Assembly (NCBI GenBank): GCA_946894095.1
Contig: OX335650.1
Coordinates: forward strand, 1,736,001-1,800,000
DNA from: Incurvaria masculella
Lineage: Eukaryota > Arthropoda > Insecta > Lepidoptera > Incurvariidae
Direction: 5' to 3'
DNA: 64,000 bases
In this document: in pieces, positions 22,601 through 33,850 of the stretch
Numbering within the stretch: position 1 is the first letter of the stretch
Layout of the letters: each line of letters opens with the position of its first letter
Notes under the pieces: model-generated
Databases searched by the model: none
What the model saw: only the letters and a program-made list of their open reading frames with translations
What the model was told of the DNA's origin: nothing
Translations under genes and position numbers: made by a program

Positions 22601-22925
22601 TATTCAAACTCTAAGCGAAAATACTTAGTCACTGATAAACAATTTTTTACCGGATTTACCAGCCAACTGTTAATTCTGTGTTCATGTAAATGTAAGTAGT
22701 TAAAGATGCCATTTTGAGAAAACGAGATATTGTAACACTACACCATTCTAATCAATTCATCCATCCATCCGTCTATCTTTCAGTGTTGGGCGGAGACACT
22801 TTGATAGACATTGTATTTAAGACAACAGAAATGTCCCGCATATTTTCCCAGGAGATTATTGTTTAAACATTGTATATAATGCTTAGCCTGGTTTTCAGCA
22901 AGTGCTGATTTATTTTAATCTACAC
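22601..22925. other. Sequence between repeats, nothing recognised
   Basis: AT-rich, with a short run of CATC units near 22760. No gene supported. Confidence 0.4.
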
Positions 22926-23042
22926 TTAAAGGGCCTTTATTACTAAAGTGCTGATTATCTTGTAATGTAATTGTAGCTGCTAAGAAAGGTCCTTAATATG
23001 TGGCGATTAAGCTAGTCAGCAGTAGGTGAAAAAGGCCCTTAA
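22926..23042. mobile_element. Tiny 117-bp MITE with TTAA ends
   Basis: The left end TTAAAGGGCCTTTATTACT with 'gtgctgatta' is mirrored on the right by 'cagcagtaggtgaaaa' and AAAGGCCCTTAA. TTAA is exact at both edges (22926-22929, 23039-23042). The arms are about 30 bp with a few mismatches. It is distinct in sequence from the other TTAA families. Confidence 0.65.
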
Positions 23043-23339
23043 TGAATCAAAAATCTTATAGCTGATCACGTCATTAACAAGTACCCCGGCAACGAAGCTT
23101 CTTTTCTCTCGTGGCATCTGTTATTGATTAGCTAACATCATTGTATGACTATTTCAGCCCATATGCAGCGATCAGTAGCTTAATGGAATATGGTATTGTA
23201 TGTAATATTCGCCAGCGTAATTATCATGTTTTTCCGAGACAAAAAGTTCATTAATTTTTTCTCTAGAGTGTCTAGTTACCGAGATATACATTTTTTATGT
23301 TTTCGTCTTGTGTAATTTGACGCGACGTTGTAACCGTGC

Positions 23340-23445
23340 ATAAGGAACGTCTTGGCATGGAACCTACATATATCCCACGTGGCGTATCAGGCTAATGTCA
23401 TGACAGTAGGTGCGATATTAGCCATCCACGTCCAATCACATGCAA
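23340..23445 (+). mobile_element. SINE-A fragment (3' end)
   Basis: Sense fragment: 'cttggcatggaacctacata', 'caggctaatgtcatgac', 'gatattagccatccacgtcc'. It matches the tail-side third of the SINE. Confidence 0.6.
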
Positions 23446-23929
23446 CGTTCCCACGTTCTAACGGAACATTAGATTCTGTTTACACTAAAGTGTTGAATTC
23501 GTTTGCATGGAAAGTCTAACTTTTTATTTAGAGGATATTCAGCAAAAAGTTTTGTTTGTTTCAATCCCCATAAGCATTTCTCAAATTTAATGTAATGGCC
23601 GTTAGGACACCCTGTATTATTGATTATTTTATTATTGTTTGCATAACACCTGTTAAGACAAACCTGGAAAGTAATACATCTAACTACAACATTTCTCGTC
23701 TCCGAGAAACCAATTTCCTTAAAGTAATGCAAGAATTACTCATTGAAAGTAAAGGACTATTTGTGAAAAACTTTCACTCCTCATTGGCCCCTTATAAATT
23801 ACTGTAAGCTTCCGAAGCGCTTAAAGGATTGATCGTAAAATGCTGAAATCGCTGCCTCGATTTTACATTCACGAATGACTTCACCGTCCCTGCCTACTGA
23901 GGCATGGGACCAATTTCCGCCGGCGTGAA

Positions 23930-24130
23930 AGAAGTAAAAGAGAGCCGTGACATCGGTGATGCAGCGAGCGCGCTTCACACGGGGCGCGACAAAGGGGGCG
24001 TCGGTCCGCGAGCGCCCCCACCCCCTTCGGCTGGACTCCGCCGCTGCATTTTCTGAAATCGTGGAATATGACGTCTCGTCCGCTTGGTGGGGTTTAACGT
24101 CACGTGGCCGCGTTCGAGATGTATAGAGAG
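23930..24130. promoter_or_regulatory. GC-rich block, function unknown
   Basis: About 200 bp of GC-rich, CpG-containing sequence with a CACGTGGC E-box-like word near 24104. It has no repeat relationship to the rest of the window. An open frame on the minus strand lacks any motif. It could be regulatory DNA or an untranslated exon. Confidence 0.2.
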
Positions 24131-24189
24131 CGATCGGACAGTTGGAAAAACAGGAAAAAACTGGTCGCAGTTGTCATAAAATGGACTTA

Positions 24190-24297
24190 TCCATCTCGAA
24201 AGAGAAACATATGGTACTCGTACATAAACAGGGAGGGGGATTGAACCACCCCTCGTATGCATGGCAAGTCCCCACTCCACTAGGCTAGGCTTTATCT
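24190..24297 (-). mobile_element. SINE-A fragment (tRNA-like head)
   Basis: In reverse complement it shows the A box TAGCCTAGTGG and the B box GGTTCAATCCC with the linker 'ggggacttgccatgcatac', then 'tgtttctctttcgagat'. The body is absent. Confidence 0.7.
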
Positions 24298-24375
24298 AGT
24301 AAACGGTTCATGCATATAGTTCTACCATAATCTGTAAGCAACAGTCGGCTGGTTATGATGGAAGCGGTTATATAT

Positions 24376-24732
24376 CTAAGGGCTGATTTTTCAATAGTCA
24401 GATAAACAGCCAGATAACTGTTTATTTAGACTTTCACTGTTGTTACACATTATTATTAAAATGTTTTCGGATAGACAGTGTTATAAATCGCTTACTTGTT
24501 TAAGTCGACGTTTCGTCCACCGCATTGTGGACTTCTTCAGGACTAACTATTCGACGGATTTATTAATGCTTCTGCTTATCCATCAAATAAAGTAAGTCCA
24601 TATGTTTACTAGTAAAACTTAGTCCGATTATTGTGATAGAAGATATAATTCTCCGGCAATGACTATCCGTCTTTTGACAAACGTGAATCAGTCCGATAAG
24701 AACTATCTGAGCATTGAAAAATCGCCCCTAAG
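24376..24732. mobile_element. MITE with ends CTAAGGGC...GATTTTTCAAT
   Basis: The left end 'ctaagggctgatttttcaat' is mirrored by the right end 'attgaaaaatcgcccctaag'. The second arm block 'agtcagataaacag' / 'aactatctgagc' is weaker. The inner region has 'gtcgacgtttcgtccaccgc', including the short hairpin CCGCATTGTGG. The element is ~357 bp and non-coding. Confidence 0.7.
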
Positions 24733-25174
24733 AAAACGTTTTCTATGCCATGATAATAAATAACAGATATGTCTGTTTATATAATACTTTTATGATATGT
24801 GAAAAAAATTACACACTTGGTTTGTGCGAAAAAGTATATTATACTTAATAATACTTCTGTTCGATTCGTTCCAAGATCAAATTCAAAGTGTTATACTTTT
24901 TTCCGCAGGCAGGCACACAACTCTCGTATTTCAAAGTCAAGCTCAAATCTCAGAACCTTTGAAATATTCAGTGATGCTCTTTCAGAATCGTCTAACTTTG
25001 AGAAGGGCATGAATTTTTAATAGCAGACTGAAAATCTGAGAAACAAAATCGGATAAACGCATCACCATTTCTCTTGGTGACTCCGAAGTCGCCACATGGG
25101 AGCAAATTCGAAAAGAAGTGAGGTCTCCTAAAGAATTATATAAAAAAATCAATTTCACTATTGCGTGGCTGTCT

Positions 25175-26156
25175 TTAAGGTGGGCCATCCCGCTCAACTC
25201 CCCATACAAACGGGGAAAGAAGTTTACGTCCATATTTCTTGTTAAAGATCCCAAATGTTGCTCAAAATGGCTTTATTTGATCGAATTAGATGTCTGATGA
25301 CCGTTGGCATTGCAAAATTGTGTTTGGTTTCTAAGTTATATGGTCCGAAAGTTCGAATTTTTCGCGCGTTTTATACAATAACTTTGGAGGTGGATTACGT
25401 AATGATAATGTAAGAACATTTAAAAAAGATTAGTCATCAGACATAGATTATTTAATCAAGATTTATAATCTAATTGGTTTTTGTTAGATTTTTGAATACA
25501 GCGGTCGTGGTTTACTTTTAGCTATAAGTCGTTTTGTAATTAAAATTTTCGTTAATCTTACCAAATCATATACTATGCACATTGTCTTTTTTGTGGACAT
25601 GTTGCATCTTCCTCATCACGAAGCCTGTCGTTTTCTTTGAAACATAGAAGGTCCCAGAGCGCAACAGCACGGTTTTTTACCGTGCCCGCGAATGTGTTTG
25701 TACCGTGCCGGGACTAACTTCTTTAGAGGAAGATGCAACATGTCCACAAAAAAGACAATGTGCATAGTGTATGATTTGGTAAGATTTACGAAAATTTTAA
25801 TTCCAAAATGACTTATACCTCAAAGTAAACCACGACCGATGTAGTCAAAAATCTAACAAAAGCCAAATAGATTATAGATCTTGATTAAATAAGCTATGTC
25901 TGATGACTAATATTTTCAAGATGTATCATTGGGTAATCCACCTCTAAAGTTATTGTAAAAAATGCGCGAAAAATTCGAACTTTCGCAGCTTATTACTTAG
26001 AAACCAAACGCAATTGTACAATGCCAACGGTTATCAGACATCAAGTTCGATCAAATAAAGCTATTTTAAGCAAAATTTGGGATCTTTGACAAGAAATATG
26101 GGCGTGATCTTCTTTCCCCTTTTGTATGGGGAGTTGAGCGGAATGGCCCACCTTAA
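25175..26156. mobile_element. Inverted dimer of TTAA MITE family 1
   Basis: Two near-complete copies lie head to head. Arm 1 (25175-25614) begins TTAAGGTGGGCCATCCCGCT, and arm 2 (25736-26156) ends with the reverse complement of the same sequence and TTAA (26153-26156). Both inner ends read gaggaagatgcaacatgtcc-type sequence facing each other. The 121-bp centre (25615-25735) contains the remainder of the left end of one copy joined to a partial left end of the other ('taccgtgccgggactaact'). Arms of over 420 bp could form a very long hairpin. The whole is bounded by TTAA like a single unit. Confidence 0.85.
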
Positions 26157-26440
26157 GTTTAAATAGTGTAAAAACTGAATAAATTAATTGATAAATTATT
26201 TGGTGTGCAATAAAAGTAGAAAACATAAAATTATAAAAACAATTTAAATCAACATCAAACTTCACAAAAGTGGACTTATCACTAAGAGTGATTTCTTCCA
26301 TTCAACCTTAGTTGTGATGAGTGGAAACAATATGTATTTAGGTGATACGTTAGCTATTTGAAAAAAAAATCCGGTCAAGCGTGAACGTGAGCGGGACAAA
26401 CTGATTGATCCGCGGATTCAATTAACTTAATGAAGAAACT

Positions 26441-26722
26441 GGCCAAGTGAGGGCCAGACTCGCACACGAAGAGTTCCGTACCATCGTACAAGATTTAACA
26501 AAAAAAAACACGTTTTTTTCTATGGGATCTCCTTTAATTTTTATTATTTTTTAATGTTACCTATTTATTGGTATAGCGGCAAAATAAACACCCACTCTAT
26601 GAAAATTTCAGCTGCCTACCTATTAAAGTTCATGAGATATACTAGCCCTGTGACGCAGGGACGGGCAGTGGAGGCTTAGTAATAGGGTTCCGTTGTCACC
26701 GTTTGGGTACGGAACCCTAGAA
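26441..26722 (+). mobile_element. Dispersed element B ('GGTTCCGTACC' family), copy 1
   Basis: Begins 'ggccaagtgagggccagact', with 'cgcacacgaagagttccg', 'taccatcgtacaag', 'tatagcggcaaaataaacac', 'atgaaaatttcagctgcc', 'ggaggcttagtaatagggtt' and the end 'gtacggaaccctag'. The words GGTTCCGTACC near the start and GGTACGGAACC at the end are inverted copies. GGCCAAGTG...GGTTCCGTACC loosely fits tRNA A and B boxes, so this may be a SINE, but the inverted ends also allow a MITE. Five other copies occur in the window. Confidence 0.75.
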
Positions 26723-26781
26723 AAAAATACCCGAAAAGAAACATCGTAGTTTGTAGTTTCATTATTTTATTCACAGTCAGG

Positions 26782-27174
26782 TTTTTTTATGCGACCTGAC
26801 ATGGATGGGTAATACCACACAACTACAGTTATGATATTAGCCCAATACACCACATTCCCGAAGGAATTAGGTGCCATGCCAGGACCTTCCCTTTATGAGC
26901 ACGGCTACATTGAACTGGATGGAAAACACGGACAATTTTTCATTGCCGTTTCGACCATCTTTTCATCCAAGGCGATGGCACCAACCCGGGCGGGCTTAAA
27001 CCCTACCACCTAGTGGGGGAAGTGGACCTACAGTTTTACATGGATTCCGAACCATGGAGCAGCTCGCATTCGTGGTGAAATTCACTTATTGAACTCGGAA
27101 AGAGAAACACAGTGGTGCATATCGGTATTGAACCCAGGTCAGTCCCCGCGCCTCCAGGCTACGAGCCGCTCAAA
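26782..27174 (-). mobile_element. SINE-A, full length, tRNA-like head
   Basis: Antisense copy: T-run (the 3' poly-A) at 26782, then 'cgacctgacatggatggg', 'ttaggtgccatgccagga', 'gagcacggctacattgaact', 'gacaatttttcattgccg', 'caacccgggcgggctt', and the head at the right end. In reverse complement the head has the A-box-like TAGCCTGGAGG and the B box GGTTCAATACC. The block 26900-26919 (CACGGCTACATTGAACTGGA) is identical to a satellite monomer core, and CACGG recurs 27 bases later inside the SINE. Confidence 0.92.
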
Positions 27175-28753
27175 CGTGTATTTAATTATATCATTATATT
27201 TATTAATTATTATATTTATAACTCACATTTTTTGTAGAAATGATAGGTAAATAACAATCAACCAAATAAACGACCACCCTCAATGCGATCGGTTCAAAAA
27301 TGGCAGTGTGTATGCACCGCTCCAACAATTCATCGTCTTCGCAGTGCATGGACAGCGCGACGGGGGTGAGGGCGGGGGGGGGGGGGGAGACACACAATGG
27401 TCAATGATTGCGGGAGTTTCCGCACGAGAGAGTCCGCTGGAACAATGTGCGGAATCTGGAGCGAACTAGAGACGTCTAAATTCGAATCGGTTAAGAGGTC
27501 GGCGCTCTGGACGGCATTAAAAAGCGGAGACAATTGGATTCAGCCACGCTGATTTCAGTCTAAAATCAGTTGTGGTCTTTTGTTGAATGAATTTTTGCAT
27601 TCATTTATAATATAGTGATTCTTGAGTTAAATAATGTAAAAGTCTTGATTGTGTGTATTTAATTATTTTCTTGACATTGCAATAATCCAGATTTTATTCC
27701 AAGTGTTTGTGTTCTGTAAGCATCCGAAAATAACGATTATTGTACAAACACAATTAGCTTGAAAATTATTAGAAAATAACCCGCTTTGACCTTTGTTTTA
27801 CGAGTTTTATTTACACCCGACATTGGTTGTTAAGTTTTGGCTTTTACGCTACTTCTAGGCTTTACACCGGAAAATACTTGTAATTTTTATACATTATTGC
27901 ATTAACATCTTTGTTCAATTATCTAATGTCCACTTTTAATCCCTTTGAACTGAAAACTATCTTTTTTGTCATTTATTCTTTGTCATGTTTGAAACCTTGA
28001 TGGTAACCTCAAAAGTATCCATTTATTCTTCGTCTTAAATTGTTGTACCAGAATGTTTTTTTAAGGTATTTGTTTCAAAATGTGGATGGTTTATTTTTTA
28101 TAAACCAGTAAAGTTTAGTTCCTGGTTCTTGTTTGCTGATCCGCGGACCTATCAGTATGTGACATTGCTTTGTATTGTTTAATAACCACTAATTGTTTTG
28201 TCAAACAATAACACTGAGGAATATGTGAGTGTGAATGAAGCGAAAAACATTTCATAAATTAAATTATATATTTTGGAATTTTACGTTAATCAGAAGTAAG
28301 GGAATTATTCGGTCGCAGAAAGCGAGTTAAACTAAAAAAATTGTTTAACGACAAAGCTGGTGTGAGTACTAGAACGATCAATACCAAACAAGGGGACATA
28401 TCACTATGAAACCCAAATTCTGACGTCGCTGAGACGAAGTTATTTCTGACTCACTATTTGTTTACTCAAAATAAACTCAAACCGATCCATTCGTCTTGCG
28501 TGTTCGTATACATTCCAAAATCCCGCACGTGCCGACAACTACACAACTATAAATAAATCGAAAAGTTGAACATTTCAAAAATATTAGATGTGTCAGTCTA
28601 AATACATTATTGTTTTGATATAAGTTTTGAAGTTTACATAAGCATGAATTTGGATTTGTAGAATACTCGAAATGTATTTTAATAAATATATGTAGTATAG
28701 AGAATATTCGAGAAAAAGTAACATAATTGTACAAACATTTTCGTTCATAATCT
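27175..28753. other. Sequence between SINEs; GC patch at 27340-27540, LINE-tail trace at 28097-28190
   Basis: Most is AT-rich and featureless. A run of about 14 G lies near 27376. A short hairpin sits at 27543-27573 (ctgattt/aaatcag). A weak tail-family-1 match ('ctgatccgcggacctatc') lies near 28136. No gene is supported. Confidence 0.4.
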
Positions 28754-29164
28754 CTTTTTTTTATGCGACCTGACATGGATGGCTAATACCACACAAGTAC
28801 CGATTTGATATTAGCCCAATACACCACATTCCCGAAGGAATTAGGTGCCATGCCAGGACCTCCTCTTTATGAGCACGGCTACATTGAACTGGATGAAAAG
28901 CAAGGTCAATTTTTCATTGCCGCTTCGACCATCTTTTCATCCAAGGCGATGGTACCAACCCGGGCGGGCTTAAATCCTCCCACCTACACCTACCTATTTT
29001 ACTGACCGACCTACAGTTTTACATGGATTCCGAACCATGAAGCAGCTCGCATTCGTGACGAAATGCACTTATCGAACTCGGAAACAGTGGTGCATGTCGG
29101 AATTGAACCCAGACCTCTGGTATACTAGGCCAGTCCCCGCGCCACTAGGCTACGAGCCGCTCAA
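28754..29164 (-). mobile_element. SINE-A, full length, tRNA-like head
   Basis: Best-preserved antisense copy. The 3' end is a T-run at 28755-28762. The head, read in reverse, has TAGCCTAGTGGCGCGGGGAC (A box) and GGGTTCAATTCC (B box), with 'cagaggtctg' between. The body contains 'cacggctacattgaactgga'. It is about 410 bp, with close similarity to the 26782 copy. Confidence 0.92.
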
Positions 29165-29674
29165 CATAAACTCCTATTATACAACCGCTAGTTTTGCCTG
29201 CGGCTCCGCTCGCGTTAGCGTACGACAATAACCAAACATATCTAATATATAACTCCACTGCTCACCCCTTAGGTAATTTAGTGCGAAAGCAAGTTACGTG
29301 TAATTAACGGGGAAAATATTTAAATATATGAAGGTGTAAACTGCTTTAAAATCAAGTAAGCGGTTCTTGAGTAACAAGCGGATTCAGTTTTTCCTTGATT
29401 TGTTTTTCACACTTAGGCGTGTCCCTAAAGTGATTTAGCGAGATGGCACGTAGCATAAAAGTGATTAAAAGTTTTAGGCTTTACGCAGATTTCAACTGCA
29501 TCAAGATCTGCCTAGTGGTTCCAAAGTTATAAGCAATTTACCCAACTGATCACTCTGATAATTTAGCGTGTTTTTTTTTCATGCAACCTGATATGGACGG
29601 CTAGATGTACTATTCTGTCAATTACAATGGCGGTTCATGTTGTAGCTGTCAATTTATTGTTCTGTTATAAACAC
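29165..29674. other. Sequence between mobile elements, nothing recognised
   Basis: AT-rich. Words such as 'caagtaagcggttcttgag' suggest an old dispersed repeat that I cannot classify. Confidence 0.35.
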
Positions 29675-30213
29675 TTAAGGTGGCCCAACCCGGCGGGACT
29701 AACTCATTCGCGGGCACGGTACAAAACCGTGCTGTAGCGCTCGGGGACCTTCTCTGTTTCAAAGAATAAGACAGGCTCCATGATGAGGAAGATGCAACAT
29801 GTCCACAAAAAAGACAATGAGCATAGTGTATGATTTCGTAAGAGTTACGAAAATTTTAATTACAAAAGACTTACAGCTAAAAGTAAACCACAACCGCTGT
29901 AGTCAAAAATCTAACAAAAACCAAATAGATTATAAATCTTGATTAAATAAGCTATGTCTGATGACTAATCTTTTTAAGGTGTTCTTACTTTATCATTGCG
30001 TAATCCACCTCCAAAGTTATTGTATAAAACGCGCGAAAAATTCGAACATTCGGACCTTATAACTTAGAAACTAAACGCAATAGTACAATGCCAACGCTCA
30101 TCAGACATCTAGTTCGGTCAAATAAAGCTATTTTTTGGATCTCTGACAAGAAATATAGGCGTGATCTTCTTTCTCCGTTTGTATGGAGAGTTGAGCGGGT
30201 TGGGCCACCTCAA
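29675..30213 (+). mobile_element. TTAA MITE (family 1), full copy
   Basis: Runs from TTAA (29675) through GGTGGCCCAACCCGGCGGGA to GGTTGGGCCACC and TCAA (30210-30213), 539 bp. The interior includes the hairpin word CACGGTACAAAACCGTG, 'gaagatgcaacatgtccac', 'gctatgtctgatgactaatc', 'caataaagctatttt'-type sequence and 'tttgtatggagagttgagcg'. It is non-coding; short frames inside are accidental. Confidence 0.88.
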
Positions 30214-32217
30214 GCCCACTACACACTCTTTAGAAAATTTAGTATGATTATTCATAATTTACAATTCTACTATGATTTCACAGACAAAGGTTTTTATCGT
30301 TGCATAAATGTCCATAGCGTATCATTTAAGGCGGAAACAAGACTTAAAAAAGCAATTTCATAAAACAATACCAGGTTTTTCTACTTTCCATGCTGAAAAA
30401 CATAACATAAAAAACAAAAAAGCTTCGATTGTAAAGAATATTAAATTCTATACTTTTAGATTCGTTTCAAAATGAGCGTTCCTCGAGAATTTTATTTATT
30501 ACGCTTGATGTTTGGTTTTTTTTTTTTTTTTCAATATGTAGTTTTGAGATAATTTTTACAGATTATTGATTTACATTTTTTTAAATCGACGTTCTTTCAT
30601 GGTTTGAGCCACTTTCGTGCTTGAAAATATTGCTGTTACCACGAAACCTAATAAAAATATTTTTCTCTGGTCCCCAGTCGAACGATCAATTTGTGTTTAA
30701 CGAAAACCAATGCGCCATAATTCACATCGTCACTATACCTACTAATGAAATATGAAATTAAACATATGAGTCCGAGGTTATTTTGATTCAGAAAAATCTC
30801 TTCAACACTCGACGTAAGGCGTTGGACTGAATAGAGAGAGACGGCCGAAAGCATGAAGTACGAAAGCTTTTAGCGCAACATAGGAAAAACCTGGATAAAA
30901 AAATAAAAATAAGGCAAACACTAAGTTAACATTAGAGTAAACAACTTTAATGCACTCACTAGAAATGTACCTGTCACGCAAAAATATTTCAATTTAAAAA
31001 AATTCAAAATATTGAAAATTAATAAATAGTTTTTCAATGTAAAACGAATATCTTTTTATTTATTATGAAGAAGAATAAACAAAAACATACACAATAAGAG
31101 AAACAAGAAAGAAGCCGGATTTGAAGATGGCGCTGGCATCTTCCGCATCAGAACCCACGAGCACGAGCTTGGTAAACCTACTGTGTCACCTTATGTTTTA
31201 CCATTACTTATTCATGTTGCAACGATTGTATATGCAAAGACTTGAAACTGTGTGTACAAATTCACAAAATAAAAATTACATCATTGTTCTACGATGAAAA
31301 AACACAAGAAAATCAAGATCACACTAAATAATGACAAAAATCTTCTTTTTGTACGATTCGAAAAGCATGCTTTATCCAGGTTACCAATTTGTAAAGGGGA
31401 AAATATGGAATTTTGATGTGTGTTAAGTATTTTCACCTCCTATTATTTTCTGTAGTCTATCCTAAATGGCCGTGTACATTAACTAAGATAACTTTGTAAA
31501 TTACAATATATCTTTGACACAATGTACAAATAAAAACTTCTTATCGGTTCGTATATATAAGTAGAATTTTAAATTTTAAAATTGTTATAGCTGTTGTCAG
31601 ATTTATGTGCACATCTTTACTAATTAAGCCGAAGTGTTTGTGTGGTTTTTATTTTGATTGAATGCGCTAATATCTGAAACTACTAGTAAGATTTGGAAAA
31701 ATAATCTTGCATTTATCATTAGTCCAATTCTGGAAGAAAGTTACAGGTATTTATATCGCGCTTCGACTCTTAGGACCCGAGCAAAAATAAAAAAGTTCTC
31801 GCTAAGCGAAAACGAAGTAATAACGCGGGCGTTGCGACGCGGTGTATCGGGTACCGGGACCTAATTTTTCCAGGCTCCACTCGGGTGATTATCCATAACT
31901 AAATTGACCTGTTACACACATATTACCCGGATACAAACAAACATAAACCACAGACATATACAGATTGCAGACTTAAAATACACACATAATTCACACACAA
32001 TCACACACCTTTCATTCATACACAAGCAGTACACACCCTAATTCACCCTCACACCTCACCACACTCACACGGCAGCGGCTGAAAACCAGCGCGAGGCAGG
32101 GCAATTTACGTACCTCCATGGCATGCTGAGCCTTGGGCATTTTTGCACACTATTTCTAGATATTAACTATTTCAACGTAAACTGTAATTAATAAGTAGTA
32201 ATTTCTTAAGGATGTTC
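30214..32217. other. AT-rich sequence, no gene seen
   Basis: Two kilobases without a supported gene. A CA-rich tract lies at ~31920-32070, followed by 'ggcagcggctgaaaaccagc', possibly a decayed LINE 3' region. The short frames at 30648 and 31658 show no motifs. Confidence 0.4.
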
Positions 32218-32763
32218 CGACCCATACAATGTTTTTTTTACACTGAACGCAAAAGTATTGATAATAATAATAATAAAATTATTTATTTTCACACACAACA
32301 GTACAATAATTGCTATACAGTGGCAAATACAATTAAAAACAGTTGTGGGAAACAAGTAAAGGGATATCAATCATGCGTTGTGTGATGTGTGAAAAATGGC
32401 TGTGGCTCAGCTGGATGTCAGCAGGGGCGAACCCGCTGGCCGCTGGTCTTCCGCCAGCATTGCACTTTAAGGCACGAATTCGTCAAAAATATTAAATATA
32501 GCCATAGTAGTTGCAGCGAAAACATATTCACAATTTCAGGTTTAATGGTTTCGTTGTAATTGCCGATTAGAAGTTTTACACCGTTAGATGGCGCTGTTAA
32601 ATAAAAATCGTATTTAAATAAATTGTAACAAAACCAATAATCCTGAAATTGTGAAATTGTTCTCGCTGCAAGTAATATGACTATATTAAACTTTTATTAT
32701 TAATTCGTGGCTTAAAGTGCAATACTTTTTGCGTTATGTGTGCAAACAACTTTATATGGGTCG
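32218..32763. mobile_element. MITE with long inverted ends, interrupted by a LINE tail
   Basis: The outer ends are CGACCCATA (32218-32226) and TATGGGTCG (32755-32763). Pairing continues inward: 'aacgcaaaagtattg' with 'caatactttttgcgtt', then 'attgcactttaaggcacgaa' with 'ttcgtggcttaaagtgcaat', then 'cacaatttcagg' with 'cctgaaattgtg'. The left arm is split at ATTG by an insertion at 32261-32458. Removing the insert restores a roughly 120-bp paired arm. Confidence 0.75.
32261..32458 (-). mobile_element. 5'-truncated LINE 3' end nested in the MITE
   Basis: In reverse complement it ends 'aaataaataattttatta' followed by repeated TTA units, a typical LINE tail, and begins 'gctggcggaagaccagcgg'. ATTG flanks it on both sides (32257-32260, 32459-32462), consistent with a short target duplication. 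It is younger than its host MITE. Confidence 0.65.
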
Positions 32764-32885
32764 AAACAGCCTTAACGATAACGATTATAACAAATTTTAA
32801 AAAAGTGCAAAATAAACTGTATTTTTCTTTTTTTTATATCTTTCTTTCTAAACGGAGCCGGGAAATCTCAGTTATAAATAACTCA

Positions 32886-32906
32886 ATGTGGGTGTATCAC
32901 CCACAT
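32886..32906. repeat. Short perfect hairpin
   Basis: ATGTGGGTG-TAT-CACCCACAT: nine paired bases and a three-base loop. Confidence 0.7.
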
Positions 32907-33159
32907 GAAGCTGACAACCGAGTAAAACTAAGCCGCTGCAAATGCTGAAAGCAGTTTCAGTCCGAAAGCTGCTTTCGAGCGGAGATTGAGAGCGTGCGGC
33001 ACGCGACTGCTGCAAACTTTGCCTAACTTCAGTAGTTTTAATTATATTACCCTGTAGCTGCAACGCGAGGCGAAAAGGGCTAGTTAGCGGGAATCTGATG
33101 TAGTTTTATGTCCTTATAAGTTTACTAGAGAAGTAATGTCAATGTTGGCTTCGCCTTAT

Positions 33160-33541
33160 CAGAGCCGGATTACGCCATGAGGCAATGCAAACCTCAGGGC
33201 CCCTCTTCCTTTATGATTCAGGTAGGTACGTCTTTTGGAAATGTCGTTTCTAGACTCAGGCTTGATTTCAGTATCCTAAACTTGTCAAAAGCCGCTTTAT
33301 TTTCATAGACTCAGACTTTGTCGAGAAATCTACCGATAATTCAATTGGAAATTAACTTTAAGCTTTAGATGAATACGTATGTTCCTTGTTTTAAAAGTAA
33401 CTTAATTTAAATGGTTGTTCCTTAAAAATACTCAAAAATACCGTAAAACTAAGACGAAACCATCGAATTGAAGTAATCTTATTTTTCTTAGGGGCTGCGA
33501 AGCCCCTAGGCGGAGCCGGCCACGTAGGATAATCCGGCCCT
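33160..33541. mobile_element. hAT-like non-autonomous element remnant
   Basis: The left end CAGAGCCGGATTACGCC and right end GGATAATCCGGCCCT are inverted copies of a CAGRGCCGGATTA-type terminus, which is common in hAT transposons. Inside, 'cctcagggcccctc' and 'ggggctgcgaagcccctagg' are typical of this kind of repeat. No 8-bp target duplication could be confirmed and no transposase is present. Confidence 0.5.
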
Positions 33542-33741
33542 TATAAAAGTTTCAATTTTAAGCACCTTATAAGTGTAACTTTCGTGAACTTGTATTCTGT
33601 GAGTATCCCTTGTTTGCCATATTCCCCTGTGTACGCCAATAAATCAAAGGATATTTTTATTCTATTTCATCATCCGTTTAGCCAGTCCAGTTGACTTGAG
33701 TAAAATATACTTTTTCATACTTTTAATTATGGGTATAGAGT

Positions 33742-33850
33742 AGATTGTGGAAGTGGTAGACGCACCGACTGAACAAGGCTGCAAGGATATTCATGAATAA
33801 AATAGTTCTTTGTACAGATTTCTTTTTTTAAATCAATGTGTCCTTACGAA
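33742..33850 (+). mobile_element. SINE-C (tRNA-Leu-like) copy, internally deleted
   Basis: 'gattgtggaagtggtagacgc', 'aaggctgcaaggatattc', 'aatagttctttgtac' and 'caatgtgtccttacg' parallel the copy at 56480-56625. The part that would contain the B box is missing here. Confidence 0.5.

Noticed and set aside
29675..30213. Short frames inside the TTAA MITE (e.g. 30088) as coding
   Set aside because: The element is non-coding in all copies and the frames are not preserved between them.
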